From assembly GCF_029891735.1 (NCBI RefSeq), contig NZ_JANQDH010000038.1, positions 1 through 64,000 of the forward strand: a stretch of 64,000 bases of DNA, written 5' to 3'. Every line of letters begins with the position of its first letter. Positions within the stretch are counted from its first letter, which is position 1. This document shows positions 1 through 9,521 of the stretch, in pieces. The notes under the pieces were generated by a model. It ran no database searches. It worked only from the letters and a program-made list of their open reading frames with translations, and was not told the DNA's origin. A program made the translations under genes and the position numbers. The DNA comes from Chrysosporum bergii ANA360D (GTDB lineage: Bacteria; Cyanobacteriota; Cyanobacteriia; Cyanobacteriales; Nostocaceae).

Positions 1-26
1 GCAAAATTGGCTTTTTACTGGAGTTT

Positions 27-60
27 AGTCTCGGCGCGACGCTTCCGCCGCACCGAGACT
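27..60. repeat. 8-bp inverted repeat (hairpin)
   Basis: AGTCTCGG at 27-34 is complementary to CCGAGACT at 53-60, with a GC-rich loop. It lies just past the 3' end of the radical SAM gene and could be its terminator, but no T-run follows on the minus strand. The direct repeat TGTGCCAGTT at 64-73 and 119-128 lies between the hairpin and the last codons of that gene. Confidence 0.35.
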
Positions 61-80
61 GATTGTGCCAGTTATGTTAT

Positions 81-1148
81 TTATTGTAGTACAATAATAC
101 TATATTCTAGCGATCGCCTGTGCCAGTTGCGTAAGTCCTGCAAAGCTTGAATCAGTTCTTCATCAGGTCTAAGATCGGTGCTTTCGTAGTTACGCCCACT
201 TCCCAAGGTTGTTTTCCTCAGTTCCAAACCGTTCGGCCACATTAGAGATACACCTATCTCCCGCGCACCATTGGTAATTTCTATGATCTCTTGTCGTCCT
301 TCAGGAAACAGACCACGGGCGAGGAATTGATCAGAACCGATATTGATAGCCAGCGCCCCCGCTTCTTTCTGTATAGCCAACCATTTCATGGCTGTTTGTG
401 GGGACATTCTGCGATAGCCTGTACCGTAGGTAGGAGTCATACAAAAATCACAGGTGCGATCGCAACCAATATCCGCCACCAGTGAACCAACAGGTGCTTT
501 TCCTTGAACATTAGGTAGCGTCCCTAAACATTCCCTGGCCACTTCCACCGAAGGTAACGCCCACTCCTCTGGACTTTTGGCTTTAGTCTTTCTAGGATAT
601 TGTTTACCATCGGCAAAAATCACCCCAGAGAGTTCTTCTCTTGGTGTTCTTCCCAATACATAATCAAAAAGCGCCCAATTTGCCGCCCCAGATTTATCTT
701 GAACAACTGCTGTTGCACCTGCTTTTAAATAGTGATGGGGTTCAGCCAAAGCATCAGAACCACCAACAACAATGGGGCGATTTCCTTGAGCCAAATGTTC
801 AATTAGCATACAGGTAACTTGACGATCTTGAGAAAAATTAACTGTCACACCCCAAGCATCAAAAGCTTCAGGATCAAGGGCGGAAATTTTGCCCCCCACA
901 TAAGTTTTCCGCAAGGTCATTCCTTTCCAGAACACATCACCGAATTCTTCACTATAATTATCATCTCTGAGGTTGACCAATTGGGCATCAAATCCTCCCG
1001 CTTGCAAGTCAGGAATCAACACTTGTTTACTGATTAAGGAACGATGTCTATATAAAGATGTCCAATTCTTTCCTTCTGCATCGTATAGTCCAGTGGCAGG
1101 AACTTCAATTAATCCAATTGTTGGTCTTTTATGAGATGTTGAGGTCAT
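81..1148 (-). CDS. B12-binding-like / radical SAM protein, possibly 3'-truncated
   Basis: The 355-residue protein has an alpha/beta N-terminal half resembling a cobalamin-binding domain (IVVGGSDALAEPHHYL near residues 126-141). A radical SAM cluster motif CDRTCDFC follows, with cysteines at about 229, 233 and 236 in the CxxxCxxC spacing that binds the [4Fe-4S] cluster and SAM. Proteins of this class are usually longer after the cluster motif, whereas this one stops about 120 residues later. Its tail (NWHRRSLEYSIIVLQ) reads like non-homologous sequence over a HIP1 site and A/T-rich DNA, so I infer loss of the C-terminal end. The substrate cannot be told. A decayed paralogue lies directly upstream on the same strand. 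The start ATG at 1148 is supported by colinearity with that paralogue. Confidence 0.7.
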   Translation of the reverse strand: MTSTSHKRPTIGLIEVPATGLYDAEGKNWTSLYRHRSLISKQVLIPDLQAGGFDAQLVNLRDDNYSEEFGDVFWKGMTLRKTYVGGKISALDPEAFDAWGVTVNFSQDRQVTCMLIEHLAQGNRPIVVGGSDALAEPHHYLKAGATAVVQDKSGAANWALFDYVLGRTPREELSGVIFADGKQYPRKTKAKSPEEWALPSVEVARECLGTLPNVQGKAPVGSLVADIGCDRTCDFCMTPTYGTGYRRMSPQTAMKWLAIQKEAGALAINIGSDQFLARGLFPEGRQEIIEITNGAREIGVSLMWPNGLELRKTTLGSGRNYESTDLRPDEELIQALQDLRNWHRRSLEYSIIVLQ

Positions 1149-1230
1149 AATTATCCCCGCTAATACTTAATGTTTTTATTGCATTTTTTGATCTCAAAAA
1201 TCAACAAAATTTACCTAACTTAACACAAAA

Positions 1231-1536
1231 TCAATCCAAACCATCCTTTTTCATTTGTCCAAGTTCTAAACCGTTAGTCCATAGAAGTGGTATTCCCATT
1301 TCTCTTGCACCTTTGGTAATTTGTAGAACCAGTCTAAAATCGACGCAATCACCAGCTTTCAAATTCACAAGTTGAGCATCAAAACCACCAGCTTGTACAT
1401 ATGCCATTAATACCTGGTTACTTAATAAGGTATTGCGTCTATATAATGCCGTCCAATTATGTACTTCTTGGTCATATAATCCCAAACCGGGAACTTATAC
1501 TAATCCGATGCTGTGATTTTTTGATTTTATAATCAT
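1231..1536 (-). pseudogene. Remnant paralogue of the radical SAM gene
   Basis: The frame from ATG 1536 aligns from its start with the neighbouring radical SAM protein (SIGLV-stop-VPGLGLYD against TIGLIEVPATGLYD). It carries a TAA at 1497-1495 where the neighbour has Glu15. After the LVNL stretch it jumps to the region equivalent to neighbour residues about 287-310 (GAREMGIPLLWTNGLEL against GAREIGVSLMWPNGLEL). About 225 residues, including the whole Fe-S cysteine motif, are therefore deleted. An in-frame nonsense codon plus an internal deletion mark it as dead. It probably arose by tandem duplication followed by decay. Confidence 0.85.
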
Positions 1537-1570
1537 CCTCTGTTAATCCTTGCTAGTTTCAATTATTGAT

Positions 1571-1660
1571 GTTTCCATCCCCTTGCGGGGGAATTGGGGT
1601 GTTGAATACACTCTAGAAGAGTGTGCTACTTATTCAATTTTCCATCCCCTTGCGACGGTT
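1571..1660. repeat. Two CRISPR-like repeat units (degenerate)
   Basis: TTTCCATCCCCTTGCG occurs at 1572-1587 and again at 1639-1654, a period of 67 bp. The first copy continues as a partial palindrome (CCCCTTGCGGGG) and then GGGGTGTTGAAT, which resembles Nostocales CRISPR repeats of about 36-37 nt ending in TTGAAAC. The second copy is degenerate after CTTGCG. With only two units and no cas gene nearby, I treat it as a possible relic. The rest of 1537-1795 shows no gene. Confidence 0.3.
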
Positions 1661-1795
1661 TTGAGGCAGGCTTTACATTTCTTAATATAGTTGTAACAGT
1701 GACTGGGGTTTGGGGGTTTTGGGCTATTTGGTGGGCTTTACATTTTGTAATCTTGTTGGGGTGTGGGAGACCTTCTAAAATCTCAAATCCAAAAT

Positions 1796-2941
1796 CTAAA
1801 ATTTAGTGCTGATGTGACCAGATTTGATTAAGAGAATTTGTGAGCCTTTTAACCATTGGGAGTCAAAGGAACTAAGGTGAGTGGTGGTAATTAAAGTTTG
1901 AAAACGATTTTCAATGGCTTCTAGTAGTTGATTTTGGCGGTATGGGTCTAGTTCAGCGAGAACATCATCTAGTAATAATAGGGGCGGGTCTTGGATGATT
2001 TGTTCTATTAGTTGTAGTTCCGCTAGTTTTAAAGCCAAGACCAGGGTTCTTTGTTGACCTTGGGAACCGTATTGACGGGCTGGTGTTTGGTTGATGGTTA
2101 GTTCTATTTCGTCACGGTGTGGCCCGACTTGGGTTGAGCCTTGGTATAATTCTGCTACTGCCCGTTGGTGAATCTTGCTGAGGAAGGAAGTTTGTATTTC
2201 TTGTGGATGGGGTTGGGTGATGGGGACATTGGGGAGGTAGTTGATTTGTAATTTTTCAGTGTCACCACTAATTTTTTTGTGCCAGGCGGCGGCGATGGGG
2301 GTTAGTCTTTGTAGGATACGATCGCGTCTGGTGATGATTTTTGTACCGGTGGTGACTAATTGGGTGTCCCAGATGGCCAGTGTTGATTTTTGGCTAGAGG
2401 AGTGATTTATCTGGGTGGGTGAGTTTTCTGAGTGTTGAATTTTCTTCAGAAAAGCGTTGCGTTGGCGGAGGATGTGGTTATATTGCTGCAAAGTGTGGGC
2501 GTAGATGGGTTCCAGTTGCATCAGGAGTGTATCTAGCCAGTGACGACGGTTTTCTGGGCTACCGCGTACTAAGTCTAAATCCAAGCTGGAAAATTGCACC
2601 GCATTAAGTACACCCAGAAAATCCATTTGTCGCCGCAGGGTTTGACCGTTGATGGCCACGGTGCGGCGACCGTTGCGGCGCATGGTTAATGTGGCTTCTG
2701 TGATGCTGTTATCTCGGTCGATGAGGGCGTGAATTTGGGCTGTATCCTGTCCCGTTTGAATAAAGTCCCCATCGCGTCCTAGGCGATGCGATCGCAATGT
2801 AGCCAAGATTTCCACAGCTTCCAGTAGGTTGGACTTACCCTGGGCGTTGTTACCCAGGATGATTGTTTTAGGGGCGGTGAACTGAATTTTTTGGTCTTGG
2901 TAATTACGAAATTGTTTAAGGTGTAGGTTTTTCAGATACAT
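1796..2941 (-). CDS. recF: RecF, DNA replication/repair protein
   Basis: RecF is an SMC-like ABC ATPase that helps load RecA at single-strand gaps through RecOR. The 381-residue length is usual for the family. The N-terminus MYLKNLHLKQFRNY is typical. Walker A GNNAQGKSN is at residues 30-38, the signature region GSQGQQRTLVLALKL lies in the last third, and Walker B LLLLDDVLAELD follows. The upstream P-ATPase gene ends 30 bp before the start on the same strand, so the two may be co-transcribed, although their functions are unrelated. Confidence 0.96.
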   Translation of the reverse strand: MYLKNLHLKQFRNYQDQKIQFTAPKTIILGNNAQGKSNLLEAVEILATLRSHRLGRDGDFIQTGQDTAQIHALIDRDNSITEATLTMRRNGRRTVAINGQTLRRQMDFLGVLNAVQFSSLDLDLVRGSPENRRHWLDTLLMQLEPIYAHTLQQYNHILRQRNAFLKKIQHSENSPTQINHSSSQKSTLAIWDTQLVTTGTKIITRRDRILQRLTPIAAAWHKKISGDTEKLQINYLPNVPITQPHPQEIQTSFLSKIHQRAVAELYQGSTQVGPHRDEIELTINQTPARQYGSQGQQRTLVLALKLAELQLIEQIIQDPPLLLLDDVLAELDPYRQNQLLEAIENRFQTLITTTHLSSFDSQWLKGSQILLIKSGHISTKF

Positions 2942-2971
2942 AGATCATGAAGACTGGATTTATGGTTGTTT

Positions 2972-5860
2972 TCATACACTTTTTTTACCAGTGAGGCGAA
3001 AGAAAACTTTTTCTAGTTCAATCCAGACAAACATTAACGAACTAAAGCCAAAACAAATGGCTAATTCTGGTAGAGGTAGGAAATGCGTCCCAAAAAAAGC
3101 GCGGATGGGGGGTATGTATATTAACATCAGTTGTAAGATTGTTGTCACCACCACCGCCACCAGTACAAAAATATTAGAAAATGGGTTCATTTCGATAGTG
3201 AGTTTATTGTTAGAACGAATAGCGATGGCGTGACCCATTTGGGCAATACATAGGGATGTGAAGACCATTGTTTTCCAACGTTCCGGGTCAAGGTCCGGGT
3301 TAACTGTAGCCTGGGTGTGATCATATGCCCACCGCATTAAGATAATAGTGATGATGGCAAAAATGATTCCTATGCGAACCATGTATGCACCCAGTCCCCT
3401 AGCAAAAATGCTTTCCCGAGGGCTAAACGGGGGGCGCTTCATGACATCTGCTTCTGGGGGTTCAACCGCCAGAGCCAAAGCCGGTAAACCGTCTGTGACT
3501 AAATTCATCCAGAGAATTTGTAATGGTGTGAGGGGAACGCCTCCTAATCCTAGCAGTGGTGCCGAGGCGATGGTGAGGACTTCGCCGATATTACTACCGA
3601 GAATGTATTTAATAAAGCGGCGAATATTAGTATATACCACCCTCCCTTCCTTAGTAGCGGCGACAATGGTGGCGAAGTTGTCGTCTAGCAATATCATATC
3701 ACTAGCCTCTTTACTAACATCAGTGCCAGTGATGCCCATGGCAATCCCAATATCTGCTTGTTTTAATGCTGGAGCATCGTTGACACCATCCCCGGTCATA
3801 GCTACGAATTTGCCCCGTTGTTGTAGTGCTTGAACGATTCTGAGTTTGTGTTCCGGGGCGACTCTAGCGTAAATACTCACCAAATCAACTTGTTGTTGTA
3901 GTTCTTGGTCGCTCATGTGCTGCAATTCTTGACCAGTGAGGACCCGATCTGTTTCCCCGGCTATTCCCAGATCAACGGCGATGGCTCTGGCTGTTAGTTG
4001 GTGGTCGCCTGTAATCATGATAGGGCGAATACCTGCCGTGCGGGATTCTTGTACTGCTGCTCTCACTTCTGGTCGGGGAGCATCCTGCATTGCTATTAAC
4101 CCCAGCCAGATCATTTCTTGCTCCCATGTTTCATCTGGTGCTGATGGTGGGGTGTCAGTGAAAGGTTTGTAGGCAAATCCCAGGACTCGCAGACCCTTTT
4201 GAGCCATGCGGTTGTTTTCCTCCAGGATTTGTTGGCGTTGTGAGTCCGTTAAAGGGGCAAACTCATTACCTAAATGTATATGAGTGCAATTACCTAGGGT
4301 TAGTTCTGGCGAACCTTTGGTAAACATTAGGTAAGGTTGACTTGCTGTGAGGTTGGCAATGAGGGGGTCTAGGTCTGTTAAAGATGGTTCTGGTGTGGCT
4401 ACCTGTTCTATTTGACAAATTACGCTCATGCGTTTCCGTTGGGAGTTAAACGGAATTTCGCTGATGCGGGGTAATTTGCTTTGCCATTGGTCCTGTTCAA
4501 TGCCGGCTTTGGCGGCGACAGTGACTAATGCGCCTTCAGTAGGGTCGCCAATGATTGTCCATTCTTTTGGTTGTTTTTGTAGTACAGAATCGTTACAAAT
4601 GGCGGCTGCGATCAGAATTGCAGGGATTTCTGGGTAATCTTCTATGGCGATCGTTTGATTATTGAGGTAAAATTCCCCTGTGGGTGTATAACCTTCCCCT
4701 GTGACGGCAAAAATATGATTGTTGGCATACATTGACTGGACTACCATTTTATTTTGGGTCAATGTGCCGGTTTTGTCGGAGCAGATGGTGGTGACTGAAC
4801 CCAAGGTTTCCACTGCGGGTAGTTTGCGAATTAAAGCATGATGGCGTACCATGCGCTGGGTTCCCAGTGCTAGAGTAACTGTGATCACCGCTGGTAAGCC
4901 TTCTGGGACTACAGCTACTGCCATACTCAGGGATACTTCTAATAATTCCCGGATATTGCTCAGTCCCCTAGCTTGAATGACTCCACCTATGACCACAAAG
5001 GCTACCAGAATTAAGGAACCCGTAACTAGGATGTTGCCAAGCTGTGTCATCCGCTGTTGCAGAGGGGTAGGTTCGTTAGCTACAGACTGCAACATCGTGG
5101 CAATTTTACCTAGTTCCGTTTGCATTCCCGTATTGGTAACCAGGACTTTACCCCGTCCTTGGACTACTTCTGTACCTTGATAAACTAAGTTGAGGCGATC
5201 GCCTAATGATGTTTCTTCCGGTAAAATTAAATTAGCCTGCTTGTTAACCGCTTCTGCTTCGCCTGTGAGCGCTGACTCTCGCACCTGTAAATTAGCTTGT
5301 GAAATTAACCGTCCGTCCGCGGCTATTTGCATTCCGGCTTCTAGCAGCATAATATCCCCTGGTACTACTTCTGGAGCCGCTATTTCCATAGTGGTACTGT
5401 TGCGGATGACTCGCACTAGGGGGGAGGAAAGTTTTTTCAAGGCTGCTAACGCTTTTTCTGCCCGGGTTTCTTGGACATAGCCCAACGCTCCATTGAGAAT
5501 GACAATGGCTAAAATGGCAATGGTATCTTTGAAGGGTACTTCACCGGGTTTAAATTCTCCCGCTTGCCAGGCGATGAGGTCTAAAAAACCTGATATAAAA
5601 GCCACAGCTATTAACATCAGTAACATGATGTTTTTAAACTGGTCTAAAAAAATTTCCCAAGGGCTGCGAGTTTCTTTTTCTTCCAGTTCGTTGGGTCCAT
5701 ACTTTCCTAGGCGCTCTTGGGCTTGTTGAGATGTTAAGCCGTTGTTTGGGTCACTATTGAGCAAGTCTAGGGACTCGTCAATTTCCCAACTATGGGAAGG
5801 GCTAGTATTTTCAGGCTGAGAGTTAGCAGACATTGTATATGTCACTGAAGTAGTTTCCAC
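2972..5860 (-). CDS. pacL: Ca2+-transporting P-type ATPase (PacL type)
   Basis: A type II P-ATPase of 962 residues that would export Ca2+ or another divalent cation. Seen in order: an N-terminal cation-ATPase domain ([20 protein letters not shown]), the TGEA actuator motif, the membrane motif PEGLP near 320, the phosphorylation site [12 protein letters not shown] near 358-370, the hinge [15 protein letters not shown] near 685, and a C-terminal bundle of hydrophobic segments. Substrate assignment as calcium rests on family resemblance. The start chosen is GTG at 5860 because AGGGGAGAT lies just upstream. An ATG ten codons in (5833) is the alternative and lacks a clear ribosome site. That Shine-Dalgarno is the end of a dispersed repeat element (5861-6043). 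Confidence 0.92.
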   Translation of the reverse strand: METTSVTYTMSANSQPENTSPSHSWEIDESLDLLNSDPNNGLTSQQAQERLGKYGPNELEEKETRSPWEIFLDQFKNIMLLMLIAVAFISGFLDLIAWQAGEFKPGEVPFKDTIAILAIVILNGALGYVQETRAEKALAALKKLSSPLVRVIRNSTTMEIAAPEVVPGDIMLLEAGMQIAADGRLISQANLQVRESALTGEAEAVNKQANLILPEETSLGDRLNLVYQGTEVVQGRGKVLVTNTGMQTELGKIATMLQSVANEPTPLQQRMTQLGNILVTGSLILVAFVVIGGVIQARGLSNIRELLEVSLSMAVAVVPEGLPAVITVTLALGTQRMVRHHALIRKLPAVETLGSVTTICSDKTGTLTQNKMVVQSMYANNHIFAVTGEGYTPTGEFYLNNQTIAIEDYPEIPAILIAAAICNDSVLQKQPKEWTIIGDPTEGALVTVAAKAGIEQDQWQSKLPRISEIPFNSQRKRMSVICQIEQVATPEPSLTDLDPLIANLTASQPYLMFTKGSPELTLGNCTHIHLGNEFAPLTDSQRQQILEENNRMAQKGLRVLGFAYKPFTDTPPSAPDETWEQEMIWLGLIAMQDAPRPEVRAAVQESRTAGIRPIMITGDHQLTARAIAVDLGIAGETDRVLTGQELQHMSDQELQQQVDLVSIYARVAPEHKLRIVQALQQRGKFVAMTGDGVNDAPALKQADIGIAMGITGTDVSKEASDMILLDDNFATIVAATKEGRVVYTNIRRFIKYILGSNIGEVLTIASAPLLGLGGVPLTPLQILWMNLVTDGLPALALAVEPPEADVMKRPPFSPRESIFARGLGAYMVRIGIIFAIITIILMRWAYDHTQATVNPDLDPERWKTMVFTSLCIAQMGHAIAIRSNNKLTIEMNPFSNIFVLVAVVVTTILQLMLIYIPPIRAFFGTHFLPLPELAICFGFSSLMFVWIELEKVFFRLTGKKSV

Positions 5861-6043
5861 ATCTCCCCTAGTTGAAACAAAGGGGATTCTAAACCGATGT
5901 TGCTACGCCGTCATCAGACAAGCTAGGCAACGCACACGATATGATTTATTAAATAATATCGTCTTGGGATTGTCAAAGCTCACCCACTCACCTTGACTAA
6001 GATTATACTTAGCCGTGTGACTACTTGAGTTTGCATCTTATGG
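5861..6043 (-). repeat. Dispersed ~185-bp element, copy 1 (inverted relative to 14120-14316)
   Basis: Read on the minus strand, this stretch matches 14120-14316 almost end to end. Shared blocks include CCATAAGATGC, AAGTAGTCACAC, GTCTGATGAC, GCGTAGCAACATC and TTTAGAATCCCC, and both finish in a CCCC...GGGG hairpin. The small reading frame present in the other copy is broken here by TGA and a short deletion. The layout (a structured region ending in a hairpin, then A-TGT) resembles the right ends of IS200/IS605-type elements. That assignment is inference. The rest of the gap to 6194 holds one palindrome (6074-6090) and no gene. Confidence 0.75.
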
Positions 6044-6073
6044 TTTTTTTACCAATTTGTTAATTGTAGCGCG

Positions 6074-6090
6074 AGCATCCAGCTTGCTCA
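6074..6090. repeat. Short palindromic repeat (GGATGC family)
   Basis: GAGCA at 6074-6078 pairs with TGCTC at 6086-6090. On the minus strand the core reads CTGGATGC. It belongs to the same family as palindromes at 26742, 35687, 35905, 36099 and 54341. Confidence 0.4.
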
Positions 6091-6194
6091 TGATGTACCT
6101 CACTAAGCAGCCAAAAACGTAATAAGCCCTTACCCATTAAATTTAGATGAATATGCCCAAATTAATTGGGGGCGTGGTAAATCATTAAATAAAT

Positions 6195-7883
6195 ATGCTT
6201 AATATGAGTTTTGCACTTCCTAGTTTGATTACCAGCCAAATGTTTGGTCAAAGAACAATTCGACCGTTAACAGCAGCCTCTCTTTGTGGGATTGCTTTTA
6301 TCAAAGATACACTAATTGCTGTTGATAGTATTAAAGGGCATTTACTGGAGATTGATCCAGCTTCAGACAACAGCAAAATTAAAAATCCCCATCAAGTGAG
6401 GGAATTTCGAGATGTCACGGGTCTAGCTGTATGGTCAGATTCTCTCTGGGTAACGCGGGAAAATAGTGTTTATGTGTCTAAACTCCCGTCCTTGGGGCTG
6501 GAACATTTTGTCACATTGCCTTACACTGCTGATGGAGTGGCCGTTTGGGAATCAACAGTTTATGTAAGCTGTCAGAAGTTGGGTTACATTTTGATTTTTG
6601 ACCGCCAGAGCCGGAAGGAAATTACTCGGTTTTATGCTCCAGGGGTGGGTGTGGAAAATTTGGCAGTTAGCCATGACACTCTGTGGGTGTGCGATCGCAC
6701 GGAACAAACAGTTTATGCTATGGATAGGGCAACGGGAGAAATACAGTTTAGTTTATTAACCCCCTTTGAATGTCCTACAGGCATTGCTATACACAAGCAT
6801 CAACAAACCGGAAAGGAAACCTTGTTTGTGGCCTATGCTTCAGATGAGCCTTATATCCGGGATAATCCCAATGCTGATCCCAGTCATGAGCTAACCTACC
6901 GCGATCGCACTTTTATTCACCCTCTACATTACCATCACAATGAGGACAAAAAATATGCCTTGTCTAATGGCTATTTAATAGAAATGTCCTATGTTGAAGA
7001 AATTGCTCCTTTAGAAGAGGTGTATTTACCAGATGTGGAATGGCGCATTGCTTTACCTTCAGACACCGAAAGGCAAAAGTTGCAACACGTCGAACCTATT
7101 GGTATTCCCTTCACAGAAGAAGTGATAGATGGACAACGTGTCGCAGTCTTTAAGTTTGATGCTTTGACTCCTGGGGAAAGGCATATATTTGGGTGGAAAG
7201 CACTGTTAGAAGTGCGGGGCATTAAGTATCGCATTACTCCCAGGGATGTAGAAGATATACCGGAATTATCCCCAGAGTTTGAAAGTCGTTATTTAGTTGA
7301 TGACGATGATTTGGCTATGGATACTGGCATTGTTCGCCGGGCTGCTAGTGAGGCCATTGGTTCGGAAACCAATCTGCTGCGAAAAATGTACAATATCCGC
7401 AATTATGTTTATGATGAGTTGTCCTATGGCATAAAACCCTATATTGACACTCCTGATTTAGTCTTAGAACGGGGCATTGGCTCTTGTGGTGAGTATGTAG
7501 GGGTTTTACTGGCTTTGTGCCGTTTAAATGGTATTCCTTGCCGAACAGTGGGCAGATATAAATGTCCCCCCCATAGCGAACATCAAGGAGTCCCCTTACA
7601 ACCAGATTTTAATCATGTTTGGTTAGAGTTCTACATACCCGGTCTTGGTTGGTTACCCATGGAATCTAATCCTGATGATTTGGGGAATAATGGACCCTAC
7701 CCCACCAGGTTTTTTATGGGTTTATCCTGGTATCACATTGAAATTGGCAAAGGAATAACCTTTGAAAGTTTGAGTAGTCAAGGAGTACGGCTCACCAAAG
7801 AAGATTTACCCATTGGGGATTTAGCAATTAATCACATTCGCTTTACAATTCTTAAGGAACTGCCACCTTTTGATGAGCAGTGA
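6195..7883 (+). CDS. Beta-propeller-like N-terminus fused to transglutaminase-like domain
   Basis: The 562-residue protein has two parts. Residues about 30-220 show repeated blade-like strands typical of NHL/YVTN-style propellers (for example VAVWESTVYVSCQKLGYILI and LAVSHDTLWVCDRTEQTVYA). Residues about 330-520 form a transglutaminase-like cysteine peptidase/transferase fold. The catalytic triad is visible as Cys in GSCGEY (about 432), His in FNHVWLEFY (about 474) and an acidic position in MESNPDD (about 491-495). No signal peptide is evident, so it is probably cytoplasmic. The domain type supports a peptide-bond-acting or cross-linking activity, but the substrate is unknown. The start ATG at 6195 has a weak ribosome site; an ATG three codons later is equally possible. 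Confidence 0.8.
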   Translation: MLNMSFALPSLITSQMFGQRTIRPLTAASLCGIAFIKDTLIAVDSIKGHLLEIDPASDNSKIKNPHQVREFRDVTGLAVWSDSLWVTRENSVYVSKLPSLGLEHFVTLPYTADGVAVWESTVYVSCQKLGYILIFDRQSRKEITRFYAPGVGVENLAVSHDTLWVCDRTEQTVYAMDRATGEIQFSLLTPFECPTGIAIHKHQQTGKETLFVAYASDEPYIRDNPNADPSHELTYRDRTFIHPLHYHHNEDKKYALSNGYLIEMSYVEEIAPLEEVYLPDVEWRIALPSDTERQKLQHVEPIGIPFTEEVIDGQRVAVFKFDALTPGERHIFGWKALLEVRGIKYRITPRDVEDIPELSPEFESRYLVDDDDLAMDTGIVRRAASEAIGSETNLLRKMYNIRNYVYDELSYGIKPYIDTPDLVLERGIGSCGEYVGVLLALCRLNGIPCRTVGRYKCPPHSEHQGVPLQPDFNHVWLEFYIPGLGWLPMESNPDDLGNNGPYPTRFFMGLSWYHIEIGKGITFESLSSQGVRLTKEDLPIGDLAINHIRFTILKELPPFDEQ

Positions 7884-8030
7884 TTAGTCAACTCAAACAA
7901 GTAATGTAGGGGCAATTTAACCTGTCCCTACAGAAAATGAGAAAAAATACTCTAGGGGATACTTGCGGCTACGCACCCTTTGCGAGAAGCTTCCTATAGT
8001 AGTAAAGTTGTGCGGGAGAAAGTGGTAAAC

Positions 8031-9473
8031 ATGAGCGCTAGTAGCAATTCTAAACAAATCAAGTTTGGTACTGACGGTTGGAGAGGAATTATTGCCGATG
8101 ATTTTACCTTCCCTAATGTACGGAAGGTAACCAGAGCCATCGCCAGTTATTTAGAAACAGCTTATGCAAAAGACAGACCGGTTTTAATTGCTTACGATAC
8201 TAGGTTTTTAGCTGACCAGTTCGCCCAAACCGCGGCGGGAGTGTTGGCTGACTTGGGTTGGAACGTAAAAATTACTGACCGGGATTGCCCAACACCAGTA
8301 ATCGCATATAATGCCCGGTTGTTAAATTCTGCTGGGGCTTTGATGTTTACTGCCAGCCATAATCCAGCCCCTTACTGTGGTATTAAGTATATTCCTGATT
8401 ATGCCGGACCTGCCACCCCGGAAATTACTGATACCATTGTAGCCAACATTGAAGGGGCATGGGATGGACTGCCCAGCAGTAACCCTGTGGGTCAGATTTC
8501 TACCTTTGACCCTAAACCAGAGTATCTCAAGTTTATTTACACTTTGTTGGACGTAGAAAGAATTAAGAGCGCCAATTTAAAGGTAAAATATGATGCTCTT
8601 TATTCTACTTCTCGCGGATACTTAGATGAAGTTTTGCAATATTGCGGCTGTCAGGTAGAAAGTTTTAATACTAAGCGAGATGTTTTATTTGGTGGGGGAA
8701 TGCCTGAACCAAAAGGTGAACAACTAATAGGCTTAGTAGCAGCAGTACAAGGAGATAAAGCCGATGTGGGCTTGGCTACAGATGGGGATAGCGATCGCTT
8801 TGGGATTGTCGATGAGTTGGGAAATGTGCTGACCCCTAATACTGTGCTGCTATTACTCGCACGTCATTTAATGAAAAACAAAGGGAAACAAGGGGCGATC
8901 GTTCGCACCGTCGCTACAACTCACTTATTAGATAATTTTGCAGCTAAACATGGGCTGCCAATTTATGAAACAGCTGTAGGCTTTAAATACATTGGCGAAA
9001 AAATGCGGGAAACCACAGTGTTGATTGGCGGTGAGGAGTCCGGCGGTTTAAGTGTAATTGGGCATATTCCTGAGAAAGATGGTATTTTGGCCGATATGCT
9101 CGTGGCAGAAGCCATTGCTTATGAAGGTAAACCCTTGAGTCAATTGGTACAAGAAGCCATAGCCGAAGCAGACGGTCCGGTTTACAATCAGCGTCTAGAT
9201 TTACATCTAACTGAAGCACATAAAACCACTGTCATAGACTCTTTTACTCACAATCCTCCTTCAGAGGTAGCTGGGATTAAAGTTAAAGAAGTAGGACGGA
9301 AAGATGGAATTAAGTTGTACCTAGAAGAAGGTAGCTGGATTTTGCTACGTCCCTCCGGTACAGAACCTTTGGTCAGGGTTTACATGGAAACTAATTCAGC
9401 CGAGAAATTAACCAAAGTTGCTGAAGCAATGAAAAATGCCATCACCAAACTAGAACCTGTAGCAATTCATTAG
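8031..9473 (+). CDS. Phosphoglucomutase/phosphomannomutase family protein
   Basis: An alpha-D-phosphohexomutase of 480 residues that interconverts hexose-1- and hexose-6-phosphates, feeding glycogen or sugar-nucleotide synthesis. All four family signatures are present: the phosphoserine loop TASHNPAPYCG near 106, the metal loop DGDSDRFG near 251, the sugar loop GGEESGG, and the phosphate loop RPSGTEPLVRVY near the C-terminus. I chose ATG 8031, preceded by GGGAGAAAG, rather than a TTG further upstream. The 7884-8030 leader contains the common cyanobacterial repeat GGCTACGCACCC...GCGAAAAGC-like. Sugar specificity cannot be decided from sequence alone. Confidence 0.92.
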   Translation: MSASSNSKQIKFGTDGWRGIIADDFTFPNVRKVTRAIASYLETAYAKDRPVLIAYDTRFLADQFAQTAAGVLADLGWNVKITDRDCPTPVIAYNARLLNSAGALMFTASHNPAPYCGIKYIPDYAGPATPEITDTIVANIEGAWDGLPSSNPVGQISTFDPKPEYLKFIYTLLDVERIKSANLKVKYDALYSTSRGYLDEVLQYCGCQVESFNTKRDVLFGGGMPEPKGEQLIGLVAAVQGDKADVGLATDGDSDRFGIVDELGNVLTPNTVLLLLARHLMKNKGKQGAIVRTVATTHLLDNFAAKHGLPIYETAVGFKYIGEKMRETTVLIGGEESGGLSVIGHIPEKDGILADMLVAEAIAYEGKPLSQLVQEAIAEADGPVYNQRLDLHLTEAHKTTVIDSFTHNPPSEVAGIKVKEVGRKDGIKLYLEEGSWILLRPSGTEPLVRVYMETNSAEKLTKVAEAMKNAITKLEPVAIH

Positions 9474-9487
9474 TAAATTAGCATCAA

Positions 9488-9511
9488 CCCCTCTTCCTTA
9501 ACGGAGAGGGG
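9488..9511 (+). terminator. Hairpin after the phosphohexomutase gene
   Basis: CCCCTCTTCC and GGAGAGGGG form a stem around TTAAC, 14 bp after the stop codon. No long T-run follows (GCCTTTG). The right arm also serves as a purine-rich ribosome site for the next gene at 9522, so the hairpin could modulate that start. Confidence 0.5.
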
Positions 9512-9521
9512 CCTTTGAACT

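Noticed and set aside
1621-1806. 61-codon plus-strand frame before recF
   Set aside because: Starts in the second CRISPR-like repeat and runs into the 3' end of recF; no homology or ribosome site.
3348-3833. 161-codon plus-strand frame opposite the P-ATPase gene
   Set aside because: The minus strand has complete P-ATPase motifs through this region; the plus-strand frame has no domain and no ribosome site.
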